This document shows, piece after piece, positions 45,921 through 54,614 of a stretch of 64,000 nucleotides of DNA. The position numbers and the translations under genes were made by a program. The notes under the pieces were generated by a model that was not told the DNA's origin, did not search any database, and was given only the letters and a program-made list of their open reading frames with translations. How positions within the stretch are numbered: the first letter of the stretch is position 1; every line of letters starts with the position of its first letter. Origin of the DNA: Methyloligella solikamskensis (lineage in GTDB: Bacteria; Pseudomonadota; Alphaproteobacteria; Rhizobiales; Methyloligellaceae); the NCBI RefSeq assembly GCF_042676065.1, contig NZ_JBHTJO010000001.1:496001-560000 (forward strand). The letters run 5' to 3'.

Positions 45921-46679
45921 ATGCATCTCGACGTCGTCGATCTGAAGGAATTCTACACCTCGCCGCTCGGTCATGTGGTGCGCCGGCTGCTGGGTCCGCG
46001 GCTGCGCGCGCGCTGGTCGAATCTGGAGGGACTCGATCTCTACGGGCTTGGCTACGCCACGCCCTATCTCGGCGCCTTCAAGGACGAGGCGAACACGCTG
46101 GGTGCGCTGATGCCGGCGGAGCAGGGGGTGATCTCCTGGCCCAACCCGGGGCCGCGGCGCAGCGTGCTGGTGGAGGAGACGGAGCTTCCGCTGCTGGACG
46201 GGGCCGCCGACCGGCTGCTTCTCGTGCATCTCCTGGAAGGTACCGAGGATCTCCGCAACGTGCTTCGCGAAGTCTGGCGGGTGCTGGCACCGCACGGGCG
46301 CCTTCTGGTCATCGTGCCCAACCGCCGCGGGCTCTGGGCGCGGGTCGAGACGACGCCGTTTGGATCGGGCCGCCCCTTCAGCAAGTCACAGCTTTCGCGT
46401 CTGCTGCGCGATGCGTCCTTCGTGCCGGAGCACTGGCAGCACGCGCTCTACATGCCGCCCTTCAACTACCGTTTCCTGCTGAAATGGTCGTTGTTCTGGG
46501 AGCGGCTGGGCCTGGTGCTTTGGCCCGCCTTCTCCGGCGTGATCATGGTGGAGGCCTCGAAGCAGGTCTATGGCGCCGTTCCGTCCAAGGCGAAGCGCAG
46601 GCGGGCCGGGCGGTTCGCGCCCGTGCCGGCGGGCGCAGTCGCGCCGTTCCAGCGGGATGGGGCGTCCGAAGAGCGCTAG
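45921..46679 (+). CDS. class I SAM-dependent methyltransferase-like protein
   Basis: The 252-residue protein resembles methyltransferase type 11 (YafS-like) enzymes. The later blocks are clear: LLLVHLLEGTEDLRNVLREV and WRVLAPHGRLLVIVPNRRG. The SAM glycine loop is weak, read as GLDLYGLGYATPYLG instead of a GxGxG motif, so cofactor binding needs proof. It ends with a basic tail. It overlaps the end of metW on the opposite strand by four bases. No substrate can be assigned. Confidence 0.75.
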   Translation: MHLDVVDLKEFYTSPLGHVVRRLLGPRLRARWSNLEGLDLYGLGYATPYLGAFKDEANTLGALMPAEQGVISWPNPGPRRSVLVEETELPLLDGAADRLLLVHLLEGTEDLRNVLREVWRVLAPHGRLLVIVPNRRGLWARVETTPFGSGRPFSKSQLSRLLRDASFVPEHWQHALYMPPFNYRFLLKWSLFWERLGLVLWPAFSGVIMVEASKQVYGAVPSKAKRRRAGRFAPVPAGAVAPFQRDGASEER

Positions 46680-47341
46680 CGGGTCAGCAGGAAGACGGCC
46701 TGCTCGCCGAACAGGTTCTGGGCGAAAAAGGGCATGGTGAAGCCCAGCCGGTAGCCATAGGCGTTCAGCACCTCGGCGCGCTCGACCTTGGCGCCGAGCT
46801 CACCGCACAGCGCGGCGAAATCCTTGATGCTGCAAAGATGGATGTTCGGCGTTTCGTACCAGGTGTCGGGCAGGTAGGAGGTGCGCGGCATGGTGCCCTT
46901 GAACAGGAGCTGAGTCCGCATCCGCCAATGGCCGAAATTTGGGAACGACACGATCACGTGGCGGCCGATGCGCAGGAGCTGCTCCAGGACCTCCTTCGGC
47001 CGGCGCGTGGCCTGGATGGTCTGGCTCAGGATGACATAGTCGAATGCGTCGTCCGGGTAGTAGACGAGGTCTCGATCCGCATCGCCCTGGATAACGGAGA
47101 GCCCTTGCGCCACGCAGGCATTCACGCCCTGCTGGGAGAGCTCGATGCCGCGGCCGTCCACATCGTGCTTGTCGGAGAGGATGCGCAGCAGCCCGCCATC
47201 GCCGCAGCCGATATCGAGCACCCGGGAGCCGCGAGTGACCATTTCCGCGATCAGCAGGAGGTCGATACGGGAGGTGTCGGGTTTGCGCGCGGTCTCGTCC
47301 TTGCGGACGGTGGAGGCGTTGGGGTGCACGTTCATCGTCAT
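46676..47341 (-). CDS. metW: methionine biosynthesis protein MetW
   Basis: MetW partners MetX in homoserine acetylation in Alphaproteobacteria. The 221-residue methyltransferase-fold protein has RVLDIGCGDGGLLRIL (SAM loop), GRGIELSQQGVNACV, and DYVILSQTIQATRRP. It overlaps metX by four bases, as in most genomes with this pair. The exact role of MetW is regulatory or supportive; no methylation target is known. Confidence 0.93.
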   Translation of the reverse strand: MTMNVHPNASTVRKDETARKPDTSRIDLLLIAEMVTRGSRVLDIGCGDGGLLRILSDKHDVDGRGIELSQQGVNACVAQGLSVIQGDADRDLVYYPDDAFDYVILSQTIQATRRPKEVLEQLLRIGRHVIVSFPNFGHWRMRTQLLFKGTMPRTSYLPDTWYETPNIHLCSIKDFAALCGELGAKVERAEVLNAYGYRLGFTMPFFAQNLFGEQAVFLLTR

Positions 47342-48543
47342 GCGTCTCCCTCGCCAGAGCCCTTAACGCCGCGCTTGGTGGCGGCGGCGTCCAGAAACCC
47401 GCTGACAGTATCGAACAGCTCCGGCTCGTGAAGCAGGAAGGCGTCGTGGCCCTTGTCGGATTCGATCTCGACGAAGCTGACATTGGCGGCCACCGCGTTC
47501 AGGGCGTGCACGATCACCCGGCTCTCCTCGGTGGGGAAGAGCCAGTCGCTGGTGAACGAGATCAGGCAGAAGCGCGTGTCGGTATCGCGGAACGCGTTGG
47601 CCAGCACACCGCCATGGTCCGCCGCCAGATCGAAATAGTCCATGGCGCGGGTGACGTAGAGATAGCTGTTCGCATCGAAGCGGTCGACGAAGCTGGCGCC
47701 TTGGTAGCGCAGATAGCTTTCCACCTGGAAGTCTGCGTCGAAGCCGAAGGTGACCTTGTCGCGGTCCTGCAGGTTGCGGCCGAACTTCCGGTAGAGCGCC
47801 TGATCGGACAGATAGGTGATGTGGGCGGCCATGCGGGCCACGGCGAGCCCTTTGCGGGGCAGCTTGCCTTCGTCGATATAGCGGCCCTGGCACCAATCCG
47901 GATCGGCCATGACGGCCTGGCGGCCCACCTCGTGGAAGGCGATGTTCTGGGACGAGTGGCGCGCGGCGGAGGCGATGGGGATCGCCGAGAACACCCGGTC
48001 CTTATATTTCGCCGCCCATTCCAGCACCTGCATGCCGCCCATGGAGCCGCCGATGGCGCAGAGAAGCTGGTCGATACCGAGATGGTCGAGCAGGCGCGCT
48101 TGGGCCCGGACCATGTCACCGATGGTGATGACCGGGAAGTCGGGGCCGTAGGCCTTGCCCGTCTCCGGATTTTCGGAGCTGGGGCCGGTGGAGCCCATGC
48201 AGCCGCCCAGCACGTTCGTGCAGATGATGAAATACTTGTCGGTATCGATGGGCTTGCCCGGACCGATCATGGTCGTCCACCAACCCGGCTTGCCCGTGAT
48301 GGGGTGCTCGTTGGCGGCGTGCTGATCGGCGGTCAGCGCATGGCAGACGAGGACGGCATTGGTCTTGTCCGCATTCAGCGTGCCGTAAGTTTTATAGGCG
48401 ATGGAGAACGGCAGCGTGCCGCCGCAATCCAGCGGCAATGGCTGGTCGGCCGGAAAATGGACGATCTCGCTCGAGGGATTGGAAATCTCTGCCAATCTGA
48501 GCGATTTCTCCGAAAAGGCCTCCGCTTTGGGGGTCTCGCTCAT
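47338..48543 (-). CDS. metX: homoserine O-acetyltransferase
   Basis: MetX acetylates homoserine with acetyl-CoA to start methionine synthesis. The 401-residue alpha/beta hydrolase has the nucleophile elbow GGSMGGMQVLEW. The catalytic Asp and His are in TSDWLFP and DKGHDAFLL. YKTYGTLNADKTNAVLVCHAL is the N-terminal block. ATG 48543 has AGGCGA upstream. I looked for a SAM-II-type riboswitch in the 188-base gap to hisC and did not find the expected core. Confidence 0.95.
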   Translation of the reverse strand: MSETPKAEAFSEKSLRLAEISNPSSEIVHFPADQPLPLDCGGTLPFSIAYKTYGTLNADKTNAVLVCHALTADQHAANEHPITGKPGWWTTMIGPGKPIDTDKYFIICTNVLGGCMGSTGPSSENPETGKAYGPDFPVITIGDMVRAQARLLDHLGIDQLLCAIGGSMGGMQVLEWAAKYKDRVFSAIPIASAARHSSQNIAFHEVGRQAVMADPDWCQGRYIDEGKLPRKGLAVARMAAHITYLSDQALYRKFGRNLQDRDKVTFGFDADFQVESYLRYQGASFVDRFDANSYLYVTRAMDYFDLAADHGGVLANAFRDTDTRFCLISFTSDWLFPTEESRVIVHALNAVAANVSFVEIESDKGHDAFLLHEPELFDTVSGFLDAAATKRGVKGSGEGDA

Positions 48544-48731
48544 TTCGCCTACTCGCACCTCTCTTCGAGGGCCTTGGAACACTCCTAGGCACCGCTAGCT
48601 ATGCCCTTACAGCGATAAGTCAATCATTCTTTCCTTTGCTTTTACTGAAGGATTGGTCCTATCACAGGGCGCTGGCCGCTAGCGGCCATACCGATTTTTC
48701 TGTTTATCAGCCTCAGGAGTTTTCGGACATC

Positions 48732-49868
48732 ATGGCGAAGCGCAAGCTAGCCCCGCGTCCGGGGATTCTCGATATCGAGCCTTACGTTCCGGGCAAGAGC
48801 AAGGTCGACGGCGGCGGCCCGGTCACCAAGCTGTCTTCGAACGAGAACCCTTTCGGCGCCTCGCCCAAGGCGGTTGCCGCGTTCAAGGCGGCGGCGGATC
48901 AGCTCTCCCTCTATCCGGAGGGCTCGGCCGCAGCGCTGCGGCAGACCATCGGCGATTTCTACGGGCTCGACCCGGCGCAGATCGTCTGCGGCGCGGGTTC
49001 GGACGAGATATTGAGCCTTTTGGCGCAGGCCTATTTGGGGCCCGGCGACGAGGCGGTCTACAGCCGCCACGGGTTCCTCGTCTATCCGATCGTGATCATG
49101 GCGAGCGGGGCGACGCCCGTGGTCGCCCAGGAGACGGACCTGACAGCGGATGTCGACAATCTGCTGGCGTGCGTCACCGAGCGCACGCGGGTGGTCTATA
49201 TCGCCAATCCGAACAACCCGACGGGCACGTATCTTTCGTTCGAGGAGCTGAAGCGCCTGCGCGACGGGCTGCCCGAAGATGTGCTGCTGGTGATCGACGC
49301 GGCCTATGCGGAATACGTGCTGAAGGAAGATTATCAGCCGGGGATCGCGCTTGTGGACGCTGCGGCGAACACGGTCATGACGCGCACCTTCTCCAAGATC
49401 TACGGGCTCGCCTCGGCGCGGGTCGGCTGGGCCTATTGCCCGCCGGATATCGCTGGCGTGCTGAACCGTATCCGGGGGCCATTCAACCTGACCGGACCTT
49501 CGGTCGCTGCCGGCGTGGCGGCCCTGGAAGACCACGAATTCGCGCTCGACTCGGCGGAGCATAACCGCGCCTGGCGCAAGGTTCTAACGGACGAGCTGGA
49601 GAAGCTCGGCCTCGGCGTGACGCCGAGCGCGGCCAATTTCGTGCTGGTGCATTTCCGGGAAAAGGAAGGCTGCGACGCGGCCGCCGCGGATGCGTTCCTG
49701 CAGGCGAGCGGCATCATCGTGCGCCGTATGGAGGCTTACGGTCTGCCGGGCGCCCTGCGGATCAGCGTTGGTACCGAGCCGCAGAACCGGGCCCTGCTGG
49801 CGGTGCTCAAGAGCTTCGTGGAAGGCGTGCCCGCCGCGCAAATCAAGAACGGTGCGGGCGCGGCATGA
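48732..49868 (+). CDS. hisC: histidinol-phosphate aminotransferase
   Basis: HisC transfers an amino group in histidine synthesis and, in many Alphaproteobacteria, also in tyrosine/phenylalanine synthesis. The 378-residue PLP enzyme begins MAKRKLAPRPGILDIEPYVPG, typical for Rhizobiales. PLP-site blocks are NPNNPTGTYL, DAAYAEY and TFSKIYGLASARVGW with the lysine. GALRISVGTEPQNRALL ends the fold. It overlaps tyrC by four bases, which supports an aromatic role. AGGAG lies 13 bases before ATG 48732. Confidence 0.93.
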   Translation: MAKRKLAPRPGILDIEPYVPGKSKVDGGGPVTKLSSNENPFGASPKAVAAFKAAADQLSLYPEGSAAALRQTIGDFYGLDPAQIVCGAGSDEILSLLAQAYLGPGDEAVYSRHGFLVYPIVIMASGATPVVAQETDLTADVDNLLACVTERTRVVYIANPNNPTGTYLSFEELKRLRDGLPEDVLLVIDAAYAEYVLKEDYQPGIALVDAAANTVMTRTFSKIYGLASARVGWAYCPPDIAGVLNRIRGPFNLTGPSVAAGVAALEDHEFALDSAEHNRAWRKVLTDELEKLGLGVTPSAANFVLVHFREKEGCDAAAADAFLQASGIIVRRMEAYGLPGALRISVGTEPQNRALLAVLKSFVEGVPAAQIKNGAGAA

Positions 49869-50815
49869 GCCAAAAGATCTTCGAAAACGTCGCGATCCTC
49901 GGCCTCGGCCTGATCGGGTCCTCGCTGGCGCATGGCTTGCGCGACAAGGGGCTGGCTTCGCGGGTCGTCGGCTATGACGCCTCGGAGGACGTACGCGCCC
50001 GGGCCGAGAAGCTTGCCTTCTGCGACGAGATCGCCGCGACGCCTGAAGACTCGGTCAAGGATGCCGATCTCGTGGTCCTTTCCATGCCCGTGGGTGCCAC
50101 CGGCGAGGCTGCGAAGTCGATCGCCGGCGCGCTGAAGCCGGGGGTGATTGTCACCGATGTGGGCGGTGTGAAATCGGCGGTCATCACCAAGGTCGAGGCG
50201 GCGCTACCAGAGGAAATCGCCTTCGTGCCGGGCCATCCGATCGCGGGCACGGAGCATTCGGGTCCGGAAGCCGGTTTCGGCTCGCTGTTCGAAGGGCGCT
50301 GGGCCATCCTGACCCCGTCGGACCGGACGACGGATGCGGCGCTCCAAAAGATCAGCGACCTTTGGCACGCGCTCGGCTCCGACGTTGAGACCATGACGCC
50401 GGAGCATCATGATCTGGTGCTTGCGACGACCAGCCATCTTCCCCATCTGATTGCGTTCAATATCGTCGGCACGGCGGCGGACATGGAGGAAGTGACCCGG
50501 TCTGAGGTGATCAAGTTCTCTGCGGGCGGCTTCCGCGACTTCACCCGGATCGCGGCGTCGGATCCGGTGATGTGGCGGGATATCTTCCTCAACAACAAGG
50601 AAGCCGTGCTGGAGATGCTGGGCCGGTTTTCGGAGGATCTGGCTGCGGTGCAGCGGATGATCCGCTGGGAAGACGGGGATGCGCTCCAGGACCTCTTCAC
50701 CCGCACCCGGGCGATCCGGCGCGGCATCATCGAGGCGGGCCAGGAGACGGAGGCCCCGGATTTCGGCCGGCGCGCCGCCCAGAGCGAAAAGGGCGGGGCG
50801 AAGAGCGAGAGCTGA
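49865..50815 (+). CDS. tyrC: prephenate/arogenate dehydrogenase
   Basis: The enzyme oxidatively decarboxylates prephenate or arogenate toward tyrosine with an NAD(P) cofactor. The 316-residue protein has the Rossmann loop VAILGLGLIGSSLAHGL at about residues 9-25. VTDVGGVKSAVI and FVPGHPIAGTEHSGPEAGF are the catalytic blocks. It is translationally coupled to hisC. Substrate preference between prephenate and arogenate cannot be read from the sequence. Confidence 0.93.
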   Translation: MSQKIFENVAILGLGLIGSSLAHGLRDKGLASRVVGYDASEDVRARAEKLAFCDEIAATPEDSVKDADLVVLSMPVGATGEAAKSIAGALKPGVIVTDVGGVKSAVITKVEAALPEEIAFVPGHPIAGTEHSGPEAGFGSLFEGRWAILTPSDRTTDAALQKISDLWHALGSDVETMTPEHHDLVLATTSHLPHLIAFNIVGTAADMEEVTRSEVIKFSAGGFRDFTRIAASDPVMWRDIFLNNKEAVLEMLGRFSEDLAAVQRMIRWEDGDALQDLFTRTRAIRRGIIEAGQETEAPDFGRRAAQSEKGGAKSES

Positions 50816-50878
50816 AGAGCGGCGAGGACAAGCCGGCGCAAGGTTGGGACGGACGTTTTCGGACTTTTGAGCGGGTAG

Positions 50879-51418
50879 ATGGGAAGCGACGACGAGCTCT
50901 GGGTTTTCGGCTACGGCTCCTTGATGTGGCGGCCTGGCTTCTACTTCGAGGAATCGCCGCCGGGTTTGCTCAAGGGCGCCCACCGCTCCATGTGCATCTA
51001 TTCCGTCACCCATCGCGGCACGCCGGAGCGGCCCGGGCTGGTGCTCGGGCTCGATCAGGGCGGGGCCTGTCGCGGGGTGGTGTTTCGGGTCCGCAGCGGC
51101 CACGAGGAAGAGACGCTCGAGTATCTGCGCGAGCGGGAGCAGGTGACGAAGGTCTATCGGGAGGTGGTGCGCCCGGTTCAGCTTCTCGACGGATCGGACC
51201 GCAAGGTCCAGGCTATCTGCTTTCTCGTCGACCGCGGAAACCGCCAGTACGCCGGTAGGCTCTCCATGGAGGAACAGTTCCGCATCGTTTCCGATAGCGT
51301 CGGCGATTCAGGCAAGAATATCGAATATGTGCTGAACACGGTCCGCCATCTGGAAGATGCGGGCGTGCACGATCGCTTGCTCGCCGGGCTTGCAGCCCGG
51401 CTTACCGGCCGGCTCTAA
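50879..51418 (+). CDS. gamma-glutamylcyclotransferase (ChaC family)
   Basis: ChaC enzymes degrade glutathione to 5-oxoproline and Cys-Gly. The 179-residue protein has the substrate loop FGYGSLMWRPGF at about 10-21. RGVVFRV and YLREREQVTKVY contain the acid catalytic glutamate. YAGRLSMEEQFRIVSDSVG and NIEYVLNT complete the family pattern. It starts 63 bases after tyrC and may share its transcript. It converges on the LexA-controlled gene. Confidence 0.92.
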   Translation: MGSDDELWVFGYGSLMWRPGFYFEESPPGLLKGAHRSMCIYSVTHRGTPERPGLVLGLDQGGACRGVVFRVRSGHEEETLEYLREREQVTKVYREVVRPVQLLDGSDRKVQAICFLVDRGNRQYAGRLSMEEQFRIVSDSVGDSGKNIEYVLNTVRHLEDAGVHDRLLAGLAARLTGRL

Positions 51419-51459
51419 AGCGAACCGGCCGCCAAAGCTGGAATTTCAGGAAAAGCTGA

Positions 51460-51873
51460 TTACGCAGCGACCGCGACGGGCTCGGACTGCTCCTGGGTGG
51501 CGCGGAGGTCGTCGCAGACCTCTTCGCGCTCCGCATCGGTCTCGGCCAGGAGGTGGATATGCACCTCATTGGCGCCGAGCTGAGCGCCGCGGTGACGAAG
51601 GTCGGCCAGATTGAGGGACGAGGTGTCGCCCGTGGTCGCACCGATCGCCAGAGGCGTACGGCTGCCGTCTTCGTCACGGCGGACGAGGATGTAGTTCGCC
51701 TGCGGCAGGGCCGGGCATCCGATCAGGCTGTAGACGCTATGAAGATAGCGCTGGCCCGAGGCACCCCGCCAATAATGGAAAGCCTGACGAAAGGCCTCAT
51801 CGGCGCAAATGAGCGCAGGCTCATCGGCGGGGCCAACCGTTTCGCTTTGGATTTCTGCGGCAGTCACGAACAT
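51460..51873 (-). CDS. conserved hypothetical protein, probable SOS gene
   Basis: I do not recognise a named family for this 137-residue soluble protein. Notable blocks are YWRGASGQRYLHSVYSLIGC, ANYILVRRDEDGSRTPLAIG and LRHRGAQLGANEVHIHLLAE. The arrangement looks like a small alpha/beta fold without catalytic signature. A LexA box lies inside a near-consensus promoter 93-127 bases upstream, so it is probably induced by DNA damage. The 185 bases between it and the acyltransferase hold that promoter and little else. Confidence 0.75.
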   Translation of the reverse strand: MFVTAAEIQSETVGPADEPALICADEAFRQAFHYWRGASGQRYLHSVYSLIGCPALPQANYILVRRDEDGSRTPLAIGATTGDTSSLNLADLRHRGAQLGANEVHIHLLAETDAEREEVCDDLRATQEQSEPVAVAA

Positions 51874-51965
51874 GTCAGTTCATCCAGTATCGTTCGATTC
51901 GTCCTGGAAATGGGCTCAGCCGTGACGATTTCAAGACAGAGGAGCCGTTTCCGTTCCGATTTCGC

Positions 51966-52000
51966 GAACAAATATAGAACATCCCTCTGTCGAACGTCAA
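51966..52000 (-). promoter_or_regulatory. LexA-type SOS promoter
   Basis: GAAC-AAATATA-GAAC (51966-51980) is the alphaproteobacterial LexA box, a GTTC-N7-GTTC direct repeat on the minus strand. It covers the -10 (TATATT, 51976-51971). The -35 TTGACG is at 52000-51995, with an 18-base spacer (17 if CTATAT is used). It points to the 137-residue protein gene. Confidence 0.8.
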
Positions 52001-52058
52001 GCTGGAGGAAAAACGCCTTGATTCGCGGGAAAGTTCCCGCCCTGAGACGTCCCGAGCT

Positions 52059-52799
52059 TTAGCCGCGATCGCGCTGTTCGCGGGCCTCGGCGACCAGGCG
52101 ATTCGAGGCGGATTCGACGGTCTCTTCCAAACGGGAGAGGAATTCGGCTCTGGGCAGCCCGGCGGGAATGGGGGGCAGGAACTCGAAGACGATGGTGCCC
52201 GGGGTCAGGAGCAGGGTGCGGCGGGGCCAGAACATCCCGGAATTCAGGGCCACGGGCACGCACGGCACCTTCAGCGCCTGATAGAGCAGGAAGACGCCGG
52301 TCTTGTAGTCGGGTTCGGCGCCGACGGGGCGGCGGGTGCCTTCTGGAAAGATGATGATCTCCCGGCCTGCGGCGGTGCGCTTCTGGGCTGCCTTCAGCAT
52401 CTCGCGTAGCGCTTTCGCGCCCTGGTCCCGGGCCACCGGGATCATGCCGAATTTATGGGAAAACCAGCCGTGGAAGGGGATCCTGAAGAGCTCCTTCTTC
52501 ATCAGATAGGCCGGATCGCGCAGCTGGGTCACCAGGGCAAAGGTCTCGAAGGCCGATTGATGCTTTGAGGCGACGATACAGGCGCCGTCCATAAGGTTTT
52601 CGCGGCCGCGGACCTCCAGATTGATGCCGGCGATGACGCGCAGCAGGAAGATCTCCAGCCGTGCGTTGAGGTTGAGTGCCGTCATGGACCAAGCGCGGGG
52701 CATCAGAAGCAGTGGGGACAGCAGCACCACCATCGCCGTCGTCGTGAAGTAGAAGAGAAAATGAAACAGCAGCGACCGGGCGTATTGGATGGCCTTCAT
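52059..52799 (-). CDS. plsC: 1-acyl-sn-glycerol-3-phosphate acyltransferase
   Basis: PlsC acylates lysophosphatidic acid to phosphatidic acid at the inner membrane. The 246-residue protein has a membrane segment at about residues 8-35. The catalytic block is ASKHQSAFET (HX4E form), with IIIFPEGTRRPVG and VPCVPVALNSG following. The ATG shares one base with the upstream ydcF stop (TGATG). It ends the ftsE-ftsX-ydcF-plsC run. A different PlsC homologue lies in the ynbAB module. Confidence 0.93.
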   Translation of the reverse strand: MKAIQYARSLLFHFLFYFTTTAMVVLLSPLLLMPRAWSMTALNLNARLEIFLLRVIAGINLEVRGRENLMDGACIVASKHQSAFETFALVTQLRDPAYLMKKELFRIPFHGWFSHKFGMIPVARDQGAKALREMLKAAQKRTAAGREIIIFPEGTRRPVGAEPDYKTGVFLLYQALKVPCVPVALNSGMFWPRRTLLLTPGTIVFEFLPPIPAGLPRAEFLSRLEETVESASNRLVAEAREQRDRG

Positions 52800-53482
52800 C
52801 ACGGTTCGTCGATTTCCTCGGGCCGGGAGCGCCATTCGCCATAGACAATCTTGCTCACCACGCGGGTGGCGGCAAGGCGCACCATAGCGGGCAGATATTT
52901 CAGATATTCGGACATCAGCAGCTTGGTGGTGCCGGGGTAAAGCCACCAATCGTCGAGATGCACCTTCTTGTCGATCACCGGGTAGGGGTAGAGGTCGACG
53001 GCGGGCATGGTGCGGCCGAGCTCGGCCAGGGCTCGGGGCATGTGATAGTTCGAGGTGACGATGATCACAGAACTGTAGCCGTGTTTGGCGGCCCAGGCGG
53101 AGGTCTCGGTGGCGTTGTCGATGGTGTTTTGGGCCTCGTGGTCGAGATCCACGCAGCAGGACAGATACTGGCTGTTTCTGGTGCCCAGCGCCTCGAGCTC
53201 CTTCTTGGTGGTCTTCTGATAGACGCCGCTGATCAGAAGCCGCTGGGCCTTGCCGTTGGCGAGCAGGCTCATGGCCTCGTCGATCCGGGCCGTATCCCCA
53301 GTCAGCACGGAGATTCCGTCCGCCTTGGGCGGATCATTGATGTCGCGCTCGATGCTGGAGACGAACAGCACGAAACCGACCAGCAGCACCGCGACGACGA
53401 GCAGGAGCACGTTGAACCCCGCCCGCAGCAGGGCGTAGAGCAGTCCCGTTCCTTCGTTGGATATGGTTTCGGCTTCCGACAC
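52799..53482 (-). CDS. YdcF family protein (DUF218)
   Basis: The 227-residue protein has one N-terminal membrane helix (about residues 17-43) and a periplasmic DUF218 domain of the ElyC/SanA/YdcF type, linked to envelope barrier function. Family blocks are ISVLTGDTARIDEAM, RLLISGVYQKTTKKEL, ETSAWAAKHGYSSVIIVTSNYHMPRAL. Most members start with TGG at the first motif; here it reads VLTGDTARI. Enzymatic activity is unknown. The position between ftsX and plsC is common in Rhizobiales. Confidence 0.88.
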   Translation of the reverse strand: MSEAETISNEGTGLLYALLRAGFNVLLLVVAVLLVGFVLFVSSIERDINDPPKADGISVLTGDTARIDEAMSLLANGKAQRLLISGVYQKTTKKELEALGTRNSQYLSCCVDLDHEAQNTIDNATETSAWAAKHGYSSVIIVTSNYHMPRALAELGRTMPAVDLYPYPVIDKKVHLDDWWLYPGTTKLLMSEYLKYLPAMVRLAATRVVSKIVYGEWRSRPEEIDEP

Positions 53483-53576
53483 GGTCTAATCCATGCTGCC
53501 CCCGGGGGGCGCACAATAGGCTGAATTTCGTTTGCGGAAAATCGCGTTCGACGTGGGCTCAGTTCGATGAGCGCGA

Positions 53577-54614
53577 TCAGTCCTCCAGGGCGCCGGCGAC
53601 CTGATCGTATTTTCGCAGCACCCGAATGACGCCCAGGCGGGATGTGACCATGCATAGTCCCGCCACGACGATCACGACGAGCAGGAACAGCAGATAGCCC
53701 CCGATATCGAGATCGCCCGCGCCGAAGAGCCGGCGTGTTTCGGCCGCAGCCACCAGGCCGCCGCCCACCAGATGCATGAAGAGGGGGAGAAGCAGGAAGA
53801 CCAGGGCGGCGCCGATCGCGCCGACCAGGCTGGCCCGCAAGCCAAGCCCGAGAAAATGCCTTTCGAACTCGCCGGCGATGAAGCCGTCGGAAGCGCCGAT
53901 GAGATGGAGCACCTCGATGACCTCGCGGTTGGAGGCCATGGCGCTCCGGGTGGCGGAGATGATGACGGCGACGGTGGCGGCCGCCACGAGTCCCAGCAAA
54001 ATCAGCCCGCCGAGGGCGGCTGTGCGGGTGAGGCCGCGGATCTCGGACTGCCAGCGGCGGTGGTCGTCCAGGGTCACGCCGTCGAAATTGTTGTCGATGG
54101 CCTCGCCGATCAGCTCGAGATCGGGCGGGTCGGACCGATCGATCTCGACTGCGATCAGCCGCGGGATGGGCAGCTCCTTGATGGCGTCGCTCTTGCCCAA
54201 CCAGGGCTCCAGAAGATCGGCGGAATCCTGCAGGGAGAGCGGCTTCACCTGGGTGATCCCCTTCTGCTTGGCGAGAAACAGGGACACCAGGGTCATCTTC
54301 TTCTCGATATCGGGCGTGTCGATGGGATCGAGCTCGATGGTCACCTCGCTGACCACGTCGTTCACCCAGGCGGAGGCCGACTGATTGATCATGTAGACCG
54401 TGCCCACCATGAGGCAGGCGAGGAAGGTCATGATGGCGATGACGACGGTAAGCGCCGTCCAGGCGATGGTGGCTTCGGGCAGAAGCTGGGCATTCTCCGA
54501 GCGATAGCGGGCGGGGAGGAGCCCCTGCCAGAGGCTATCCCAGGGATAGCTGCGAAAATCGTCCCAGAGCTGCGAGGTGTTCAATGAAGCTCCGCTCACT
54601 GGATTGCCACTCAA
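53577..54614 (-). CDS. ftsX: cell division ABC transporter subunit FtsX
   Basis: FtsX works with FtsE at the divisome to regulate peptidoglycan hydrolases. The 345-residue protein has four membrane helices: one at about 48-72, then three from about 205-330. The periplasmic domain lies between them. The C-terminal NREVIEVLHLIGASDGFIAGEFERHFL block is the FtsX signature that couples to FtsE. It overlaps ftsE by four bases. An N-terminal extension of about 45 residues is cytoplasmic. Confidence 0.93.
   Translation of the reverse strand: MSGNPVSGASLNTSQLWDDFRSYPWDSLWQGLLPARYRSENAQLLPEATIAWTALTVVIAIMTFLACLMVGTVYMINQSASAWVNDVVSEVTIELDPIDTPDIEKKMTLVSLFLAKQKGITQVKPLSLQDSADLLEPWLGKSDAIKELPIPRLIAVEIDRSDPPDLELIGEAIDNNFDGVTLDDHRRWQSEIRGLTRTAALGGLILLGLVAAATVAVIISATRSAMASNREVIEVLHLIGASDGFIAGEFERHFLGLGLRASLVGAIGAALVFLLLPLFMHLVGGGLVAAAETRRLFGAGDLDIGGYLLFLLVVIVVAGLCMVTSRLGVIRVLRKYDQVAGALED

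Noticed and set aside
48544..48731. SAM-II-type riboswitch before metX
   Set aside because: I looked for the conserved core and pairing in the gap and did not see them; no clear promoter pair is present either.
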